Positions 6,983-16,668 of a DNA stretch of 39,125 bases are shown here, piece by piece. Source of the stretch: Armatimonadetes bacterium UBA5352 (GTDB lineage Bacteria > Armatimonadota > Zipacnadia > Zipacnadales > UBA5352); the NCBI GenBank assembly GCA_002411015.1, contig DHPY01000047.1, positions 1-39,125 on the forward strand, read 5' to 3'. The translations under genes and the position numbers were made by a program. Position 1 is the stretch's first letter; the number at the start of each line of letters is the position of its first letter. The notes under the pieces are model-generated. The model was not told the origin of the DNA. It ran no database searches and was given only the letters and a program-made list of their open reading frames with translations.

Positions 6983-8728
6983 GTGCAATCTACGAAACGC
7001 TTGATCGGGTTCATGGCGCCCTACGTGGTCTGGGCGCTCGCGGCCCCGGCATTGATGGCGCTTGAGGTCGCGATGGACCTCGCGCAGCCGCGCCTGCTGC
7101 AGAAGATCGTGGACGTAGGCATCGCCAACCAGGACGTGCCGCTGGTGCTGAACACGCTGGCGTGGATGATCGGTGTGGCCGTGGTTGGCGCCATCGGAGG
7201 CATCGGCTGCACCGTCTACGCAACACGGGCGGCGCAGAGCTTCGGGACGGACGTGCGGGCGGGCCTCTTCCGCAAGGTCCAGCAGCTCTCATTTGCCGAC
7301 CTCGCTCGGCTCGAGACCGGCCGCCTCGTCACGCGCCTCACGAACGACGTGGACCAGGTGCAGGAGGCGGCGGCGATGTTCCTGCGCATCCTCGTGCGCG
7401 CGCCGCTGCTGGTCGTTGGCAGCCTCATCATGGCGATCATCACCTCGCCGCGCCTCTCACTGCTGATCTTCGGACTCAGCCCGCTGCTGATCACCACCTT
7501 CGCCGTGGTGATGGGCCGCGCGCAGAAGCTGTTCGTGGTGGTGCAGGACCGGCTCGATCGCGTCAACATGACCATGCTCGAGAACCTCGCGGGCGTGCGC
7601 GTCATCAAGGCCTTCGTGAGGTCGGTCCATGAGGTCGCGCGCTTCGCTCGGGTGAACGAGGACTACATGCGTGAGACCGTGCGAGCGTCGGTCCTGATCG
7701 CGACACTCATGCCGATCATGATGCTGCTCATCAACCTCGGCACCGCCGGCGTCCTCTGGTGGGGCGGCGTGCTCGTGCGGGCGGGCACGGTCGAAGTGGG
7801 GCAGATCCTCGCCTTCATCAACTACCTCGGCCAGATGCTCATGTCGCTGATGATGGTCGGGATGCTCATGATGCGCATCAGTCGCGCCGATGCCTCGGCC
7901 GGGCGCATCCTCGAGGTCCTCGAGACAGAGCCATCCGTGCAGGACGCTCCGGACGCGCATGAGCTCGCCGATGCTGAGGGCAGCATCCGCTTCGAGGACG
8001 TGACCTTCAGCTACGATGGCGACGGGGGAGAGCCGGTCCTGCGCGGTGTCTCCTTCGAGATCAAGGCCGGTGAGGCCGTCGCGGTGATCGGCGCTACGGG
8101 TGCGGGCAAGTCTACCCTCGTGCACCTGATCCCGCGCTTCTATGACGTGACGGAGGGGCGCGTACTGCTCGATGGCCACGACGTGCGAACGCTGCGGCAG
8201 GACGATCTGCGGCGGCTGACCGCCACCGTGCTGCAGGACACGGTGCTCTTCACCGGCACCATCCGCGATAACATCCGCTATGCCCGGCCAGAGGCCGATG
8301 ACGAGCGCGTCGAGGCAGCCTCGCGGGTGGCGCAGGCGCACGGGTTCATCGACTCGCTGCCGCAGGGCTACGACACGCTCGTCGGCCAGCGCGGCGTCAA
8401 CCTCTCCGGCGGGCAGAAGCAGCGGCTGGCGATCGCTCGGGCGCTGATCTGCGAGCCGCCGATCCTCATCATGGATGACTGCACCAGCGCGGTGGACGCG
8501 ACCACCGAGGCCGCCATCGTCGAAGCGCTCAGCAACTGGCCGGGGGCGCACACGCGCATTGTCATCACACACCGGGTTGGCAGCATCCTCGGCGCAGACC
8601 GCATCATCGTGCTCGACCATGGCACAGTTGCCGCTGACGGGACGCACGCAGAGCTGATGGCGAGCAGCGAGGTCTACCGAGAGATCGTGGCGTCGCAGTT
8701 GGGGATACAGGAGGAAGCGCATGTCTGA
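6983..8728 (+). CDS. ABC exporter half-transporter, degenerate-site subunit
   Basis: A 581-residue TMD-NBD half-transporter. An ABC exporter membrane domain with about six membrane segments fills residues 1-310. The nucleotide-binding domain has Walker A GATGAGKS from residue 370, the signature LSGGQ at 474-478, and Walker B ending Met-Asp498-Asp499. The catalytic glutamate that should follow the Walker B aspartate is Asp499 here, as in the non-catalytic site of heterodimeric exporters such as TM287/288, LmrCD and BmrCD. The GTG start at 6983 follows a GAGG-containing leader. The stop overlaps the next gene's start by 8 bases, giving translational coupling and 1:1 subunits. It would act in the cytoplasmic membrane, probably as drug or lipid efflux under the upstream MarR protein. 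Confidence 0.95.
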   Translation: MQSTKRLIGFMAPYVVWALAAPALMALEVAMDLAQPRLLQKIVDVGIANQDVPLVLNTLAWMIGVAVVGAIGGIGCTVYATRAAQSFGTDVRAGLFRKVQQLSFADLARLETGRLVTRLTNDVDQVQEAAAMFLRILVRAPLLVVGSLIMAIITSPRLSLLIFGLSPLLITTFAVVMGRAQKLFVVVQDRLDRVNMTMLENLAGVRVIKAFVRSVHEVARFARVNEDYMRETVRASVLIATLMPIMMLLINLGTAGVLWWGGVLVRAGTVEVGQILAFINYLGQMLMSLMMVGMLMMRISRADASAGRILEVLETEPSVQDAPDAHELADAEGSIRFEDVTFSYDGDGGEPVLRGVSFEIKAGEAVAVIGATGAGKSTLVHLIPRFYDVTEGRVLLDGHDVRTLRQDDLRRLTATVLQDTVLFTGTIRDNIRYARPEADDERVEAASRVAQAHGFIDSLPQGYDTLVGQRGVNLSGGQKQRLAIARALICEPPILIMDDCTSAVDATTEAAIVEALSNWPGAHTRIVITHRVGSILGADRIIVLDHGTVAADGTHAELMASSEVYREIVASQLGIQEEAHV

Positions 8729-10565
8729 GCAGCGCCAGAGGACAGTAGCGGAGCGCATGGGTCCATTCGGCCATCGGCGGCACGGTCCGGGGATGGGTAT
8801 CGCCGCCGATGTGCAGCGCGCGGAGGACATCCCGGGGGTGCTGAGGCGCATCGTGCGCTATCTGGGGCACTACCGCCGGACCCTTGTCGGCGTTACGCTC
8901 GTCGTGGTTTTGACCAGCGGTCTTGGCCTCCTGACGCCCTATCTGACCGGGTTGGCAATTGACAAGGGCATCATCGCAGGTAACCTGAGCTACCTCCTGC
9001 GCGTCGTTCTGCTGATGATCGGCGCCTACGTGCTGGCCGACCTCGGGCAGTGGCTGCAGGCCGTCCTGATGATCCATGTCGCGCAGGGAAGCCTGCGCGA
9101 CATCCGGCGCGACCTCTTCGGCCGGCTGCAGATGCTGTCGCTGCGGTTCTTCGACCGCCACCCTCACGGGGAGGTGATGAGCCGCCTCACAAATGATACC
9201 GAGACGATCAGCTCCACCCTCGGTGATACGGTCACGCGGCTGATCGGCAGCGCGATCTCCATCACCGGTTCGCTGGTGGCCATGCTCCTGCTGAGCTGGC
9301 AACTCAGCCTGGTGGTGCTCGTGACGCTGCCGCTGACCTTCGTCATCACCCGCTTCGTGGCTGGCAAGGCGCGGCGCTTCTACCGCGACCGGCAGCGCGA
9401 CCTCGGAGAGCTCAACGGGATCATCGAGGAGACGGTCAGCGGCCAGCGTGCGGTGAAGGTCTGCCGGCGCGAGGCCACCGCGATCGAGGAGTTCGATCGC
9501 GCGAACGTAGCGCTCCGTGGCTCCGGTACCGCCGCCGGCATCTACGGCGGCATGATGGGCCCCTCCATGGGGCTCATGCGCAACCTCACCTTCGCGCTGC
9601 TGGCGGGCGTCGGCGGCTGGATGGTGCTGCAGGACTGGATCACCATCGGCGTGGTTGCGGCCTTCATCAACTACGCCCGCAACTTCTCCCGCCCGCTCAA
9701 TGAGATCGCGATGCTCTACGCCTCCGTCCAGTCGGCCATTGCCGGCGCCGAGCGCGTCTTCGCGATCATGGATGAGACCCCGGAGATCGTGGATGCGCCC
9801 GACGCGGTGCCGCTGACCGATGTCCGCGGGCACGTGGTCTTTGAGGATGTCAACTTCGGATACGATCCTGACGAGCCGGTGCTGCGCGATGTGAGCTTTG
9901 AGGCTGCGCCGGGGCAGACGATCGCGCTGGTCGGGCCGACGGGTGCAGGCAAGACCACGATCATCAACCTGCTCACCCGCTTCTACGACATTGACAGCGG
10001 CCGGATCACGGTGGACGGTCATGACATGCGCCAGCTTCGCACAGATGACCTGCGGAGCGCGCTCGGGATCGTCCTGCAGGACACCTTTCTCTTCGCCGGC
10101 AGCGTGCGCGATAACATCCGCTACGGGCGGCTCGACGCCACGGACGAGGAGATCGAGGAGGCCGCCCGCCTCGCGAACGCGCATGCGTTCATCACGCGAC
10201 TGCCGGAGAGCTACGAGACCGCGCTCTCAGAGGCCGGCGGGCAGCTCAGTGAGGGCCAGCGCCAGCTCATGGCGATCGCGCGCGCGATCCTCGCCGACCC
10301 CGCCATCCTCATCCTCGATGAGGCCACCAGCAGCGTCGACTCGCGCACGGAGGCGCACATCCAGGAGGCGATGCGGCGCATCATGGAGGGCCGCACAAGC
10401 TTCGTGATCGCCCACCGGCTGAGCACTATCCGCCGCGCAGACCTGATCCTCGTGATCGAGCACGGGCAGATCGTGGAGCGCGGCACACATGACGAACTGC
10501 TCGATGCGCGCGGCGCCTACTACACGCTCTACACCACGCAGTCCGGCGGCGAGGTGGCGGCGTAG
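8721..10565 (+). CDS. ABC exporter half-transporter, catalytic-site subunit
   Basis: A 614-residue partner of the preceding gene. A roughly 25-residue polar N-terminal extension precedes the membrane domain. Walker A is GPTGAGKT (405-412), the signature motif is LSEGQ (509-513, with Glu in place of the usual second Gly), and Walker B is 'LILDEATSSVD' with catalytic Glu534. In a heterodimer the subunit-1 Walker motifs face this subunit's signature. The altered LSEGQ and the Asp499 of subunit 1 therefore fall in the same, degenerate ATP site, while this subunit's Glu534 pairs with the intact LSGGQ of subunit 1. That is the arrangement of known asymmetric exporters. The ATG lies inside the end of the upstream gene. 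The gene ends 9 bases before the convergent nadE stop. Confidence 0.95.
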   Translation: MSEQRQRTVAERMGPFGHRRHGPGMGIAADVQRAEDIPGVLRRIVRYLGHYRRTLVGVTLVVVLTSGLGLLTPYLTGLAIDKGIIAGNLSYLLRVVLLMIGAYVLADLGQWLQAVLMIHVAQGSLRDIRRDLFGRLQMLSLRFFDRHPHGEVMSRLTNDTETISSTLGDTVTRLIGSAISITGSLVAMLLLSWQLSLVVLVTLPLTFVITRFVAGKARRFYRDRQRDLGELNGIIEETVSGQRAVKVCRREATAIEEFDRANVALRGSGTAAGIYGGMMGPSMGLMRNLTFALLAGVGGWMVLQDWITIGVVAAFINYARNFSRPLNEIAMLYASVQSAIAGAERVFAIMDETPEIVDAPDAVPLTDVRGHVVFEDVNFGYDPDEPVLRDVSFEAAPGQTIALVGPTGAGKTTIINLLTRFYDIDSGRITVDGHDMRQLRTDDLRSALGIVLQDTFLFAGSVRDNIRYGRLDATDEEIEEAARLANAHAFITRLPESYETALSEAGGQLSEGQRQLMAIARAILADPAILILDEATSSVDSRTEAHIQEAMRRIMEGRTSFVIAHRLSTIRRADLILVIEHGQIVERGTHDELLDARGAYYTLYTTQSGGEVAA

Positions 10566-10581
10566 GCTTTGCGGCTACGCC
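10559..10581. terminator. Weak hairpin between convergent stops
   Basis: GGCGTAG (10559-10565) and CTACGCC (10575-10581) can pair around a 9-base loop. The hairpin includes the stop codons of both convergent genes. There is no T-run, so it could be a weak bidirectional terminator at best. Confidence 0.35.
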
Positions 10582-12221
10582 TCATACCTGGCCGCAATCG
10601 GCATCCGGCGGCCGGTGCCGAAGGCCTTCGTGGTGACCTTCAGCCCGGGCGCGGCCTGGCGGCGCTTGTACTCGTTGCGGTTGACCGCGCGCACCACCCA
10701 CGCCACCGTCTGCGCGTCAAAGCCGCGCTCCGCGATCTCGCTGGAGGAGAGGCCCTCCTCCACGTAGAGCTCAAGGATGGCGTCGAGCACCGGGTAGGGC
10801 GGCAGCGTGTCCTGGTCGGTCTGATCGGGCCGCAGCTCCGCCGAGGGCGCTTTCTCGATGGTCGCGCGCGGGATGATCTCGCCGTCGCGGTTGATGTACT
10901 CCGCCAGCGCGTAGACCATCATCTTCGGCACATCCGCAAGCACCGCCAGCCCGCCGGACATGTCGCCGTAGAGCGTGCAGTAGCCCACCGCAAGCTCGCT
11001 CTTGTTGCCGGTGGAGAGCACCAGGTGGCCGTGCTCGTTGCTGATCGCCATGAGGATGTTCCCGCGGATGCGCGCCTGGATGTTCTCCTCCGTGACGCCC
11101 GGCGGCGGCGGGATGAGCGGCCGGATCGCGTCCACGTATGCGTCATAGATGCCCGCGATCGCAACCTCCTCGATGCGGATGCCGAGGTTCCGCGCCAGCG
11201 CCTGTGAGTCGGAGACGCTGCCCTCGGAGGAGTACATCGAGGGCATCGTCACACCCAGCACGTTCTCGGCGCCCAGTGCCCGGGCTGCGAGCGCGCAGGT
11301 CACCGCTGAGTCGATCCCGCCCGAGAGGCCGACGACCGCCTTCGTGAAGCCGCACTTGCGCAGATAGTCGCGCAGGCCGAGCAGCAGCGCGTCGTGCACT
11401 GCCGCGATCTCCTCGAGCGGCTCACATGCGGCCTGCCCCCCGGGCGCAGCCGTATCCGCCGACACGGTGGCCTCCGCGAAGTGCCCGCACTCAGCCACGA
11501 CCCGCCCCTGCGCATCCAGCAGGAAGCTCCCCCCGTCGAGGATCAGCTCATCATTCCCGCCAACCTGGTTCACGTAGGCGAAGGGCACGCGGTGCTTCTT
11601 CGCGTGCGAGGCGATCAGGTCGTAGCGCACCCGGTCTTTCCCCGCGTAGAAGGGCGAGGCGGAGAGGTTGAGCATAACCGTGGCGCCCCGCGCGGCCAGC
11701 TCGCTGATCGGCTCGCACATGTAGAGGCGCTGGCCGGGCCACAGGGCCGGATCGTTCCACGCGTCCTCACAGATGCTGATCCCGAGCGTCGCGCCCTTGA
11801 ACTCGACCGGCGACACCCCTTCGGCGGGGTCGAAGTAGCGCAGTTCATCGAAGACGTCGTAGGTCGGCAGCAGCGACTTGTGCCGCATCGCGATGAGCTT
11901 ACCGCCCTCGATGAGCACCGCCGAGTTGTGCAGGCCGGCTCCGATGCGCCTGCTGGTGCGCGTCGGCGCTCCGAAGAGGATCCCGGTGCCGGGGAACTCG
12001 GCCGATGCGCGCACCAGTTCCGCGATGGCCGCCTCCACATCGTCGATGAACCAGCGCCTCTCCAGCAGGTCGCGCGGCGGGTAGCCGACGAGGTAGAGTT
12101 CGCTGAAGATGACGAGGTCGCATCCCTGCGCGTGACACCGCCGGGCCTCCTTGATGAGGCGCTGCGCGTTGCCCTTGATGTCGCCGACGATGGGGTTGAG
12201 TTGCGCGATCGTGATCTGCAT
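10575..12221 (-). CDS. nadE: Glutamine-dependent NAD+ synthetase
   Basis: A 548-residue two-domain enzyme that makes NAD+ from deamido-NAD+, ATP and glutamine (EC 6.3.5.1). The N-terminal carbon-nitrogen hydrolase (glutaminase) domain has the Glu41-Lys115-Cys151 triad in 'FSELYLVGYPP', 'HKSLLPTYDVF' and 'GISICEDAW'. The C-terminal synthetase domain has the pyrophosphatase loop 'GLSGGIDSAV' (SGGIDS at 300-305), 'STGNKSELAVGYCTLYGD' and 'PSAELRPDQTDQD', all typical. The length matches the bacterial two-domain form. The start at 12221 gives the conserved MQITIAQLNPIVGD and has a GGAG upstream, although the frame stays open further. It is cytoplasmic and monocistronic, with convergent ABC genes on one side and a divergent secreted-protein pair on the other. 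Confidence 0.97.
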   Translation of the reverse strand: MQITIAQLNPIVGDIKGNAQRLIKEARRCHAQGCDLVIFSELYLVGYPPRDLLERRWFIDDVEAAIAELVRASAEFPGTGILFGAPTRTSRRIGAGLHNSAVLIEGGKLIAMRHKSLLPTYDVFDELRYFDPAEGVSPVEFKGATLGISICEDAWNDPALWPGQRLYMCEPISELAARGATVMLNLSASPFYAGKDRVRYDLIASHAKKHRVPFAYVNQVGGNDELILDGGSFLLDAQGRVVAECGHFAEATVSADTAAPGGQAACEPLEEIAAVHDALLLGLRDYLRKCGFTKAVVGLSGGIDSAVTCALAARALGAENVLGVTMPSMYSSEGSVSDSQALARNLGIRIEEVAIAGIYDAYVDAIRPLIPPPPGVTEENIQARIRGNILMAISNEHGHLVLSTGNKSELAVGYCTLYGDMSGGLAVLADVPKMMVYALAEYINRDGEIIPRATIEKAPSAELRPDQTDQDTLPPYPVLDAILELYVEEGLSSSEIAERGFDAQTVAWVVRAVNRNEYKRRQAAPGLKVTTKAFGTGRRMPIAARYEA

Positions 12222-12362
12222 GAGGACGCTCCAGGAACAGGCTGTCGTGCTCCGCGCAGATTCGGCGTCGCGGCCACGATCGCCTTCTCTGAAGGGAGAT
12301 CGGTCTGCGGTGGAGAAGCCCCCGAGGCCTGACAGCGGCATCCTGAGAGGGAGACGGCTCAG

Positions 12363-13199
12363 ATGCGTTGGATGATCCTCGTGCTGATAGCGCTGCTCCT
12401 CGCGGGCTCCATTGCCTGCGCCCAGCGTGGCGCGGCGATGATTGAGCTGCCCGCGCTGGGGCTGTTCGACTTCACTGAGGGGACAGTGGAGGCGTGGGTG
12501 CAGTTCGAGTTCGACACGCGCGGCTGGCAGCAGGACGGCGGCGTCTACCAGTGGCGCGGCCGCTGGTTCAGCTTCGAGGCGCCTGCGACCGAGACCGATC
12601 TGGGTGCTGAGGTCGTGATCGAGTATGGCCTGAAGAACCATGGTCGGCTCGGCGCGATTGAACCAGGCTGCAACTGGCGCACCGCTTTCGTCGTGGACGG
12701 CCAGAAGGTCCCGCATCCGCTGCTCCCGGCCTGCACCACGCTTGAGCAGGGCACCTGGCACCACTTCGCGATCACCTGGCATGACGCCCACATCGTGCGC
12801 GCGTACATCGACGGCGTCCTCGCGGAGGAGATGGTCTTCCCATACTCGATCGCGCGCCCGGTGCCGGAGGTGGCGCGCATCGTGATCGGCCACCCGGAAG
12901 TCAGCAGCTTCAACCGCCTCGCGATTGACGACCTGCGCATCTCCTCAGTCGCCCGCGCCCCGGAAGACCTCGGCTTCCACCAGGCGCCACTGCAGCCTGA
13001 TCCGCAGACGCTGCTGCTGCTGGACTTCGAGCAGATCGAGGAGCGCGACGGGCAGATGCTCGTGCGGCCGACGGTTATGGCGCTCGCCGACGCCGCCGAG
13101 GCCTACCCGCTGATGGGTGGGCGGATCATCGAGGGCAGGGCCGGACAGGCGCTCGCCCTGACCACTGCAGCCAGCGCGGAAGACGGTGATGGTGAATGA
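12363..13199 (+). CDS. Exported LamG/concanavalin-like domain protein
   Basis: A 278-residue protein with a signal peptide (LVLIALLLAGSIACAQ). Residues about 30-210 form a LamG-type sandwich: 'FDFTEGTVEAWVQFEFD', then 'GTWHHFAITWHDAHIVRAYIDGVLAEE' and 'VIGHPEVSSFNRLAIDDLRI'. This is the standard motif run of LamG/pentraxin-like domains ('W.H.A.tWd....lYiDG', ending 'iDdvRi'). The tail after residue 215 is a shorter unknown segment. These domains usually bind glycans. GAGAGGGAGA precedes the ATG. Its TGA overlaps the ATG of the next gene in the ATGA form at 13196-13199, so the two products are probably made together and may act on the same substrate. Confidence 0.87.
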   Translation: MRWMILVLIALLLAGSIACAQRGAAMIELPALGLFDFTEGTVEAWVQFEFDTRGWQQDGGVYQWRGRWFSFEAPATETDLGAEVVIEYGLKNHGRLGAIEPGCNWRTAFVVDGQKVPHPLLPACTTLEQGTWHHFAITWHDAHIVRAYIDGVLAEEMVFPYSIARPVPEVARIVIGHPEVSSFNRLAIDDLRISSVARAPEDLGFHQAPLQPDPQTLLLLDFEQIEERDGQMLVRPTVMALADAAEAYPLMGGRIIEGRAGQALALTTAASAEDGDGE

Positions 13200-16100
13200 A
13201 GAAGCTCTCGGGATACCTCTGGCCGATCCTGCTCTGCTTGCTCACGGCCAATGTAGAGGCCGCGGTCACTCGCCCCGACGCGCCCGCCGATGCGCCGGAC
13301 ATCTCATGGCGCGTGCCGGTGGTAGCCGCGCCGCTGATGGCCGGCGCTCCCACGATCGATGGCGTGATCGGCCGCGAGGAGTGGTCATCCGCCGCGCAGC
13401 TCGCGCAGTTCATCGCGATGGACACGGCGCTCGTGCCCGATCAGCCGAGCGTCGGCTGGATCGGCTACACGCCGGACGCGCTGCACATTGCGTGGCGCTT
13501 CAGCCGCCCCTCCTGGGCCCCGGCGCCGCTCAGCGGTGAGGACCCGCTGGCCGTCTGGCGCGATGACGCGATGGAGATGTTCCTGAAGCCGCCGGGCGAG
13601 CGCGGCGAGATGAACTTCGTCGGGAACTCCGCGGGCGTGCATGAGGAGGGCTATCGCACCTCCGCCACGGACAAGGGCTGGGCCGTCGAGTGGAGCTACG
13701 CCTCGCGCGTGACCGAGACTGGCTGGGAGGGCGAGCTGAGCATCCCCTTCGCCTCACTCGGTCGCGCGATCCCTGAGCCCGCCGAGGCCTGGGGCTTCAC
13801 GATCGTGAACAACCAGCGCTCCCCGCGCGGCATGCAGGCGGGCTGGTCATGGCTCCGTAGCTGGGGCGACGCGCGCGACCTCGGCTTCCTGAGCTTCTCC
13901 GGCAGGCCGCTGGCGGCGCGCGTGTTACAGGCGGGCGAGATCTCGCGCAGCGACATCGGCGCGCTTCTGGAGGTCACGAACTCCGGCGATGAGCCCGCGA
14001 CCGTTCGCGTCAGCAGCAGGCTGCTTCGGCCGAAGGCCCCAAACATGACCTGGTTCCGCGCGTATGATGGCGCGGCCGATCCGCTCGCCGATGCGGGCGA
14101 TGCCGAGGCCGATCTTCCCGCCGATGAGGTCCTCGAGACGATGCTCGAGCAGTGGGAGCAGGTGGCCGAGGTTGAGCGGGAGGTGACCGTGCCTGCGCGC
14201 CAAAGCCAGCGAGTTGCGCTCGCGGAGGAGGCGCCGCGGGGAGGCTACGCCATTCACTGCGAGGTGAGCGACCCCGCGAGCGGCATGATCCTCGCGGCCG
14301 GACCCGTGGCTTTTGAGCGCCGGGCGGCACTGGAGATCGCGCTGACGCCCTACGTGCTCTCGGCCGGGCAGGTCGAGGTGACTGCCGACTACCGCCGCGT
14401 GCCAGGTGTGAGCGATGACGACGAGCTGACGCTGGCGCTGCTGCCCGCCGCCGGTGAGGAGCCGATCGCGGTCGAGCGCCGGCCGGTCGACATCGCCGAC
14501 GGCCGCACGATCGTGGACCTCGATGTCAGCAAGCTTGCTGCAGGCGACTACGTGGTGCGCGCCGAGATCGCGCCGCCGGGCGGCGAATCCCGGGCCGAGC
14601 GCACAGAGGACCTGCACGTGCCGGAGCCGCCGGAGTGGTGGAACGCCCCTCTCGGACACCCGGAGGCCACCGACACCGTGCCGCCACCGTGGACGCCGAT
14701 GCAGGCGATTGATGGCGGCTTCTCCGTCTGGAACCGCGAGATCGTTCTCGGTGAGGCGCTGCAGCCCACGTCTATCCTTGCGGGCGACGAGCAGATGCTG
14801 CCATCCGCCGCGCGCCTCGAGGGCATCTCGATCGGCCCCGCGACGTGCACCATGCAGCGCAAGACCGGGATGACCTGGCAGGCGCCGGTAGTCGCGCAGG
14901 GCCTTGCGGGCGATCTCACGCTCTCCGCTGAGTTCGATGGCTTCATGAAGTACACGCTGCGGCTTCGCCCGGAGGGCAATGCGGGCACGCTCAACCGCAT
15001 GGTCCTGGAGATGCCTCTGCCGCCGGAGATGATACAGCATTACAGCTACGCCGCTCTCGGCACCCCCGCCGGACATGAGGCCGTGGAGCGCTTTGGCGAC
15101 GCGAACGAGTTCACCGGTGACGAGGTGGCCATCCCGTTCACCTACAGCATCTGGGTGGGCGACACCGAGCGCGGGATCAACTGGGTCGCTGAGGACGACC
15201 AGTGGTGGCGGCCGGCCGATCCGGAGCGCGCGATCGTCGTAGAGCGCTCAGCCGATGCGGCCTCATTGCGCGTGAATTTCGTCGAGCAGCCTCTGGAGAT
15301 CACTGCGCCGGTCACGTTTGAGTGGGCGGTCCTCCCGACGCCGGCGAAGCCGATGAACGAGCGCCTCCTGCACGACCTCTACCTCGCGCAGGGCGGCTTC
15401 AACCTCAACGAGGAGATGACCGGGCTCGATACGCAGGCGGAGGCGCTGCTTGATGGCATGGCCGAGGCCGGGGCGAACGCCTTCTGCCAGTGGTCGTGGG
15501 CAGGGAGGAGCGTCTGGAACGAGGACTTCTCGATGCCCGCCTACCGGCCGACGCCGCTCAATGACGTCAAGCGGGAGGCCTTCAAGCAGGCGATCGAGAT
15601 GGCGCACGAGCGTGACATCGACGTGATCGCCTACGCCATCTGGGCGATCGCGCCGGACTGGCCCGGGCTGCAGCACCTCTGGCGGGAGATGCCGCTTGAG
15701 CCGCTGCTGCCCACGCCCGGCGGCTACAAGCAGTGCTCCGCCCAGCCCTTCGCCGACTGGCATGTCTGGGAGCTCGCGAAGACGATCCGCGAGGTCGGGG
15801 TAGACGGTGTCTACCTCGACGGCGGCGCGAATCCGCGCAGCTGCACGAGCATCCACCATGGCCATGGCTACGTGGATGCGGACGGCGTGCTGCATGGCGG
15901 CTACGGCGTCTTCGGAAAGCGCGAGCACCTCAAACGCATCTACAACCTCTTCCATGGCGAGATCGTGGATGATGGCCTGGTGTACGTGCACCACTCCGGC
16001 AACTTCCTGCCGGCGGTTGAGTCCTTCGCCGGCGTTCACCACGGAGGCGAGGGCACCGACTTCGTGATGAGCGCGTTCGTCGGGAAGTTCTACGGCCGCC

Positions 16101-16645
16101 CCTTTGGACTGCCGGTGACCTTCACGCGCTGGAACGTCGCGTGGTATCCCGAGCGCCGGATCAACTCCTGGCGGCTGGCGCTGCTCGCCGACGCGACCAT
16201 CAAGGCCACGCCCGGGATGGTGATCAGCAAGACCTCCGAGTGGGAGGACGCGCAGCGCGAGAACCTGAACAGGGGCTACGAGCTGAACTCGCAGCCGGTC
16301 TGGTGGATCTGGCAGGCGCAGCAGCGCTTCCCGTGGGAGGGCTCGCAGTGGCTGCCGCACTGGGAGATTGCCCCGTATGTGGCCTTCGAGGGCGACGCCA
16401 CCGACCTCTACGCCGCGATGCACCTCAAGGCGGGTGAGGCCGCGCTGCTGACGGTCTCCTCTTTCCGCCCGGAGGCGGCGCAGGTTGACCTGCGCGTGGA
16501 CTGGGCGCGGATGGGCTTCGGCCCGGCGACGCTCCGTGTGACTGACGCGATCACCGCCGAGCCGCTCGAGGCAACTGCGAACGGGCTCTCGCTGGAGGTC
16601 CTTGATCAGCGTTTCCGGCTGCTGGAGATCCGTGCGCCGGAGTAG
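13196..16645 (+). CDS. Secreted multidomain glycoside hydrolase candidate (CBM9-like + DUF6067-like)
   Basis: An 1149-residue exported protein with a signal peptide over the first 22 residues. Residues about 45-240 look like a CBM9/DOMON-type module ('APTIDGVIGREEWSSAAQL', 'VWRDDAMEMFLKP', 'GWEGELSIPFASLG'). Ig-like linker strands follow to about 480. The stretch around residues 500-715 ('YSIWVGDTERGINWVAEDD', 'FEWAVLPTPAKPM') matches the style of DUF6067/GH123-N proteins. A TIM-barrel-like region follows (about 724-1060) with 'VDGVYLDGGANP' as a likely strand carrying an active-site Asp, and then a small beta-sandwich. I infer an extracellular glycosidase of unknown specificity. The start is coupled to the LamG gene (ATGA overlap). 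A strong hairpin terminator follows. Confidence 0.8.
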   Translation: MKKLSGYLWPILLCLLTANVEAAVTRPDAPADAPDISWRVPVVAAPLMAGAPTIDGVIGREEWSSAAQLAQFIAMDTALVPDQPSVGWIGYTPDALHIAWRFSRPSWAPAPLSGEDPLAVWRDDAMEMFLKPPGERGEMNFVGNSAGVHEEGYRTSATDKGWAVEWSYASRVTETGWEGELSIPFASLGRAIPEPAEAWGFTIVNNQRSPRGMQAGWSWLRSWGDARDLGFLSFSGRPLAARVLQAGEISRSDIGALLEVTNSGDEPATVRVSSRLLRPKAPNMTWFRAYDGAADPLADAGDAEADLPADEVLETMLEQWEQVAEVEREVTVPARQSQRVALAEEAPRGGYAIHCEVSDPASGMILAAGPVAFERRAALEIALTPYVLSAGQVEVTADYRRVPGVSDDDELTLALLPAAGEEPIAVERRPVDIADGRTIVDLDVSKLAAGDYVVRAEIAPPGGESRAERTEDLHVPEPPEWWNAPLGHPEATDTVPPPWTPMQAIDGGFSVWNREIVLGEALQPTSILAGDEQMLPSAARLEGISIGPATCTMQRKTGMTWQAPVVAQGLAGDLTLSAEFDGFMKYTLRLRPEGNAGTLNRMVLEMPLPPEMIQHYSYAALGTPAGHEAVERFGDANEFTGDEVAIPFTYSIWVGDTERGINWVAEDDQWWRPADPERAIVVERSADAASLRVNFVEQPLEITAPVTFEWAVLPTPAKPMNERLLHDLYLAQGGFNLNEEMTGLDTQAEALLDGMAEAGANAFCQWSWAGRSVWNEDFSMPAYRPTPLNDVKREAFKQAIEMAHERDIDVIAYAIWAIAPDWPGLQHLWREMPLEPLLPTPGGYKQCSAQPFADWHVWELAKTIREVGVDGVYLDGGANPRSCTSIHHGHGYVDADGVLHGGYGVFGKREHLKRIYNLFHGEIVDDGLVYVHHSGNFLPAVESFAGVHHGGEGTDFVMSAFVGKFYGRPFGLPVTFTRWNVAWYPERRINSWRLALLADATIKATPGMVISKTSEWEDAQRENLNRGYELNSQPVWWIWQAQQRFPWEGSQWLPHWEIAPYVAFEGDATDLYAAMHLKAGEAALLTVSSFRPEAAQVDLRVDWARMGFGPATLRVTDAITAEPLEATANGLSLEVLDQRFRLLEIRAPE

Positions 16646-16668
16646 CTCCCAGAGCCAGTGTCGCAGCG

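Noticed and set aside
4754..10565. M81, MarR and ABC genes as a defined microcystin-degradation system
   Set aside because: MlrA/B/D are absent and most M81 proteins have no link to microcystin; only a loose neighbour relation is supported.
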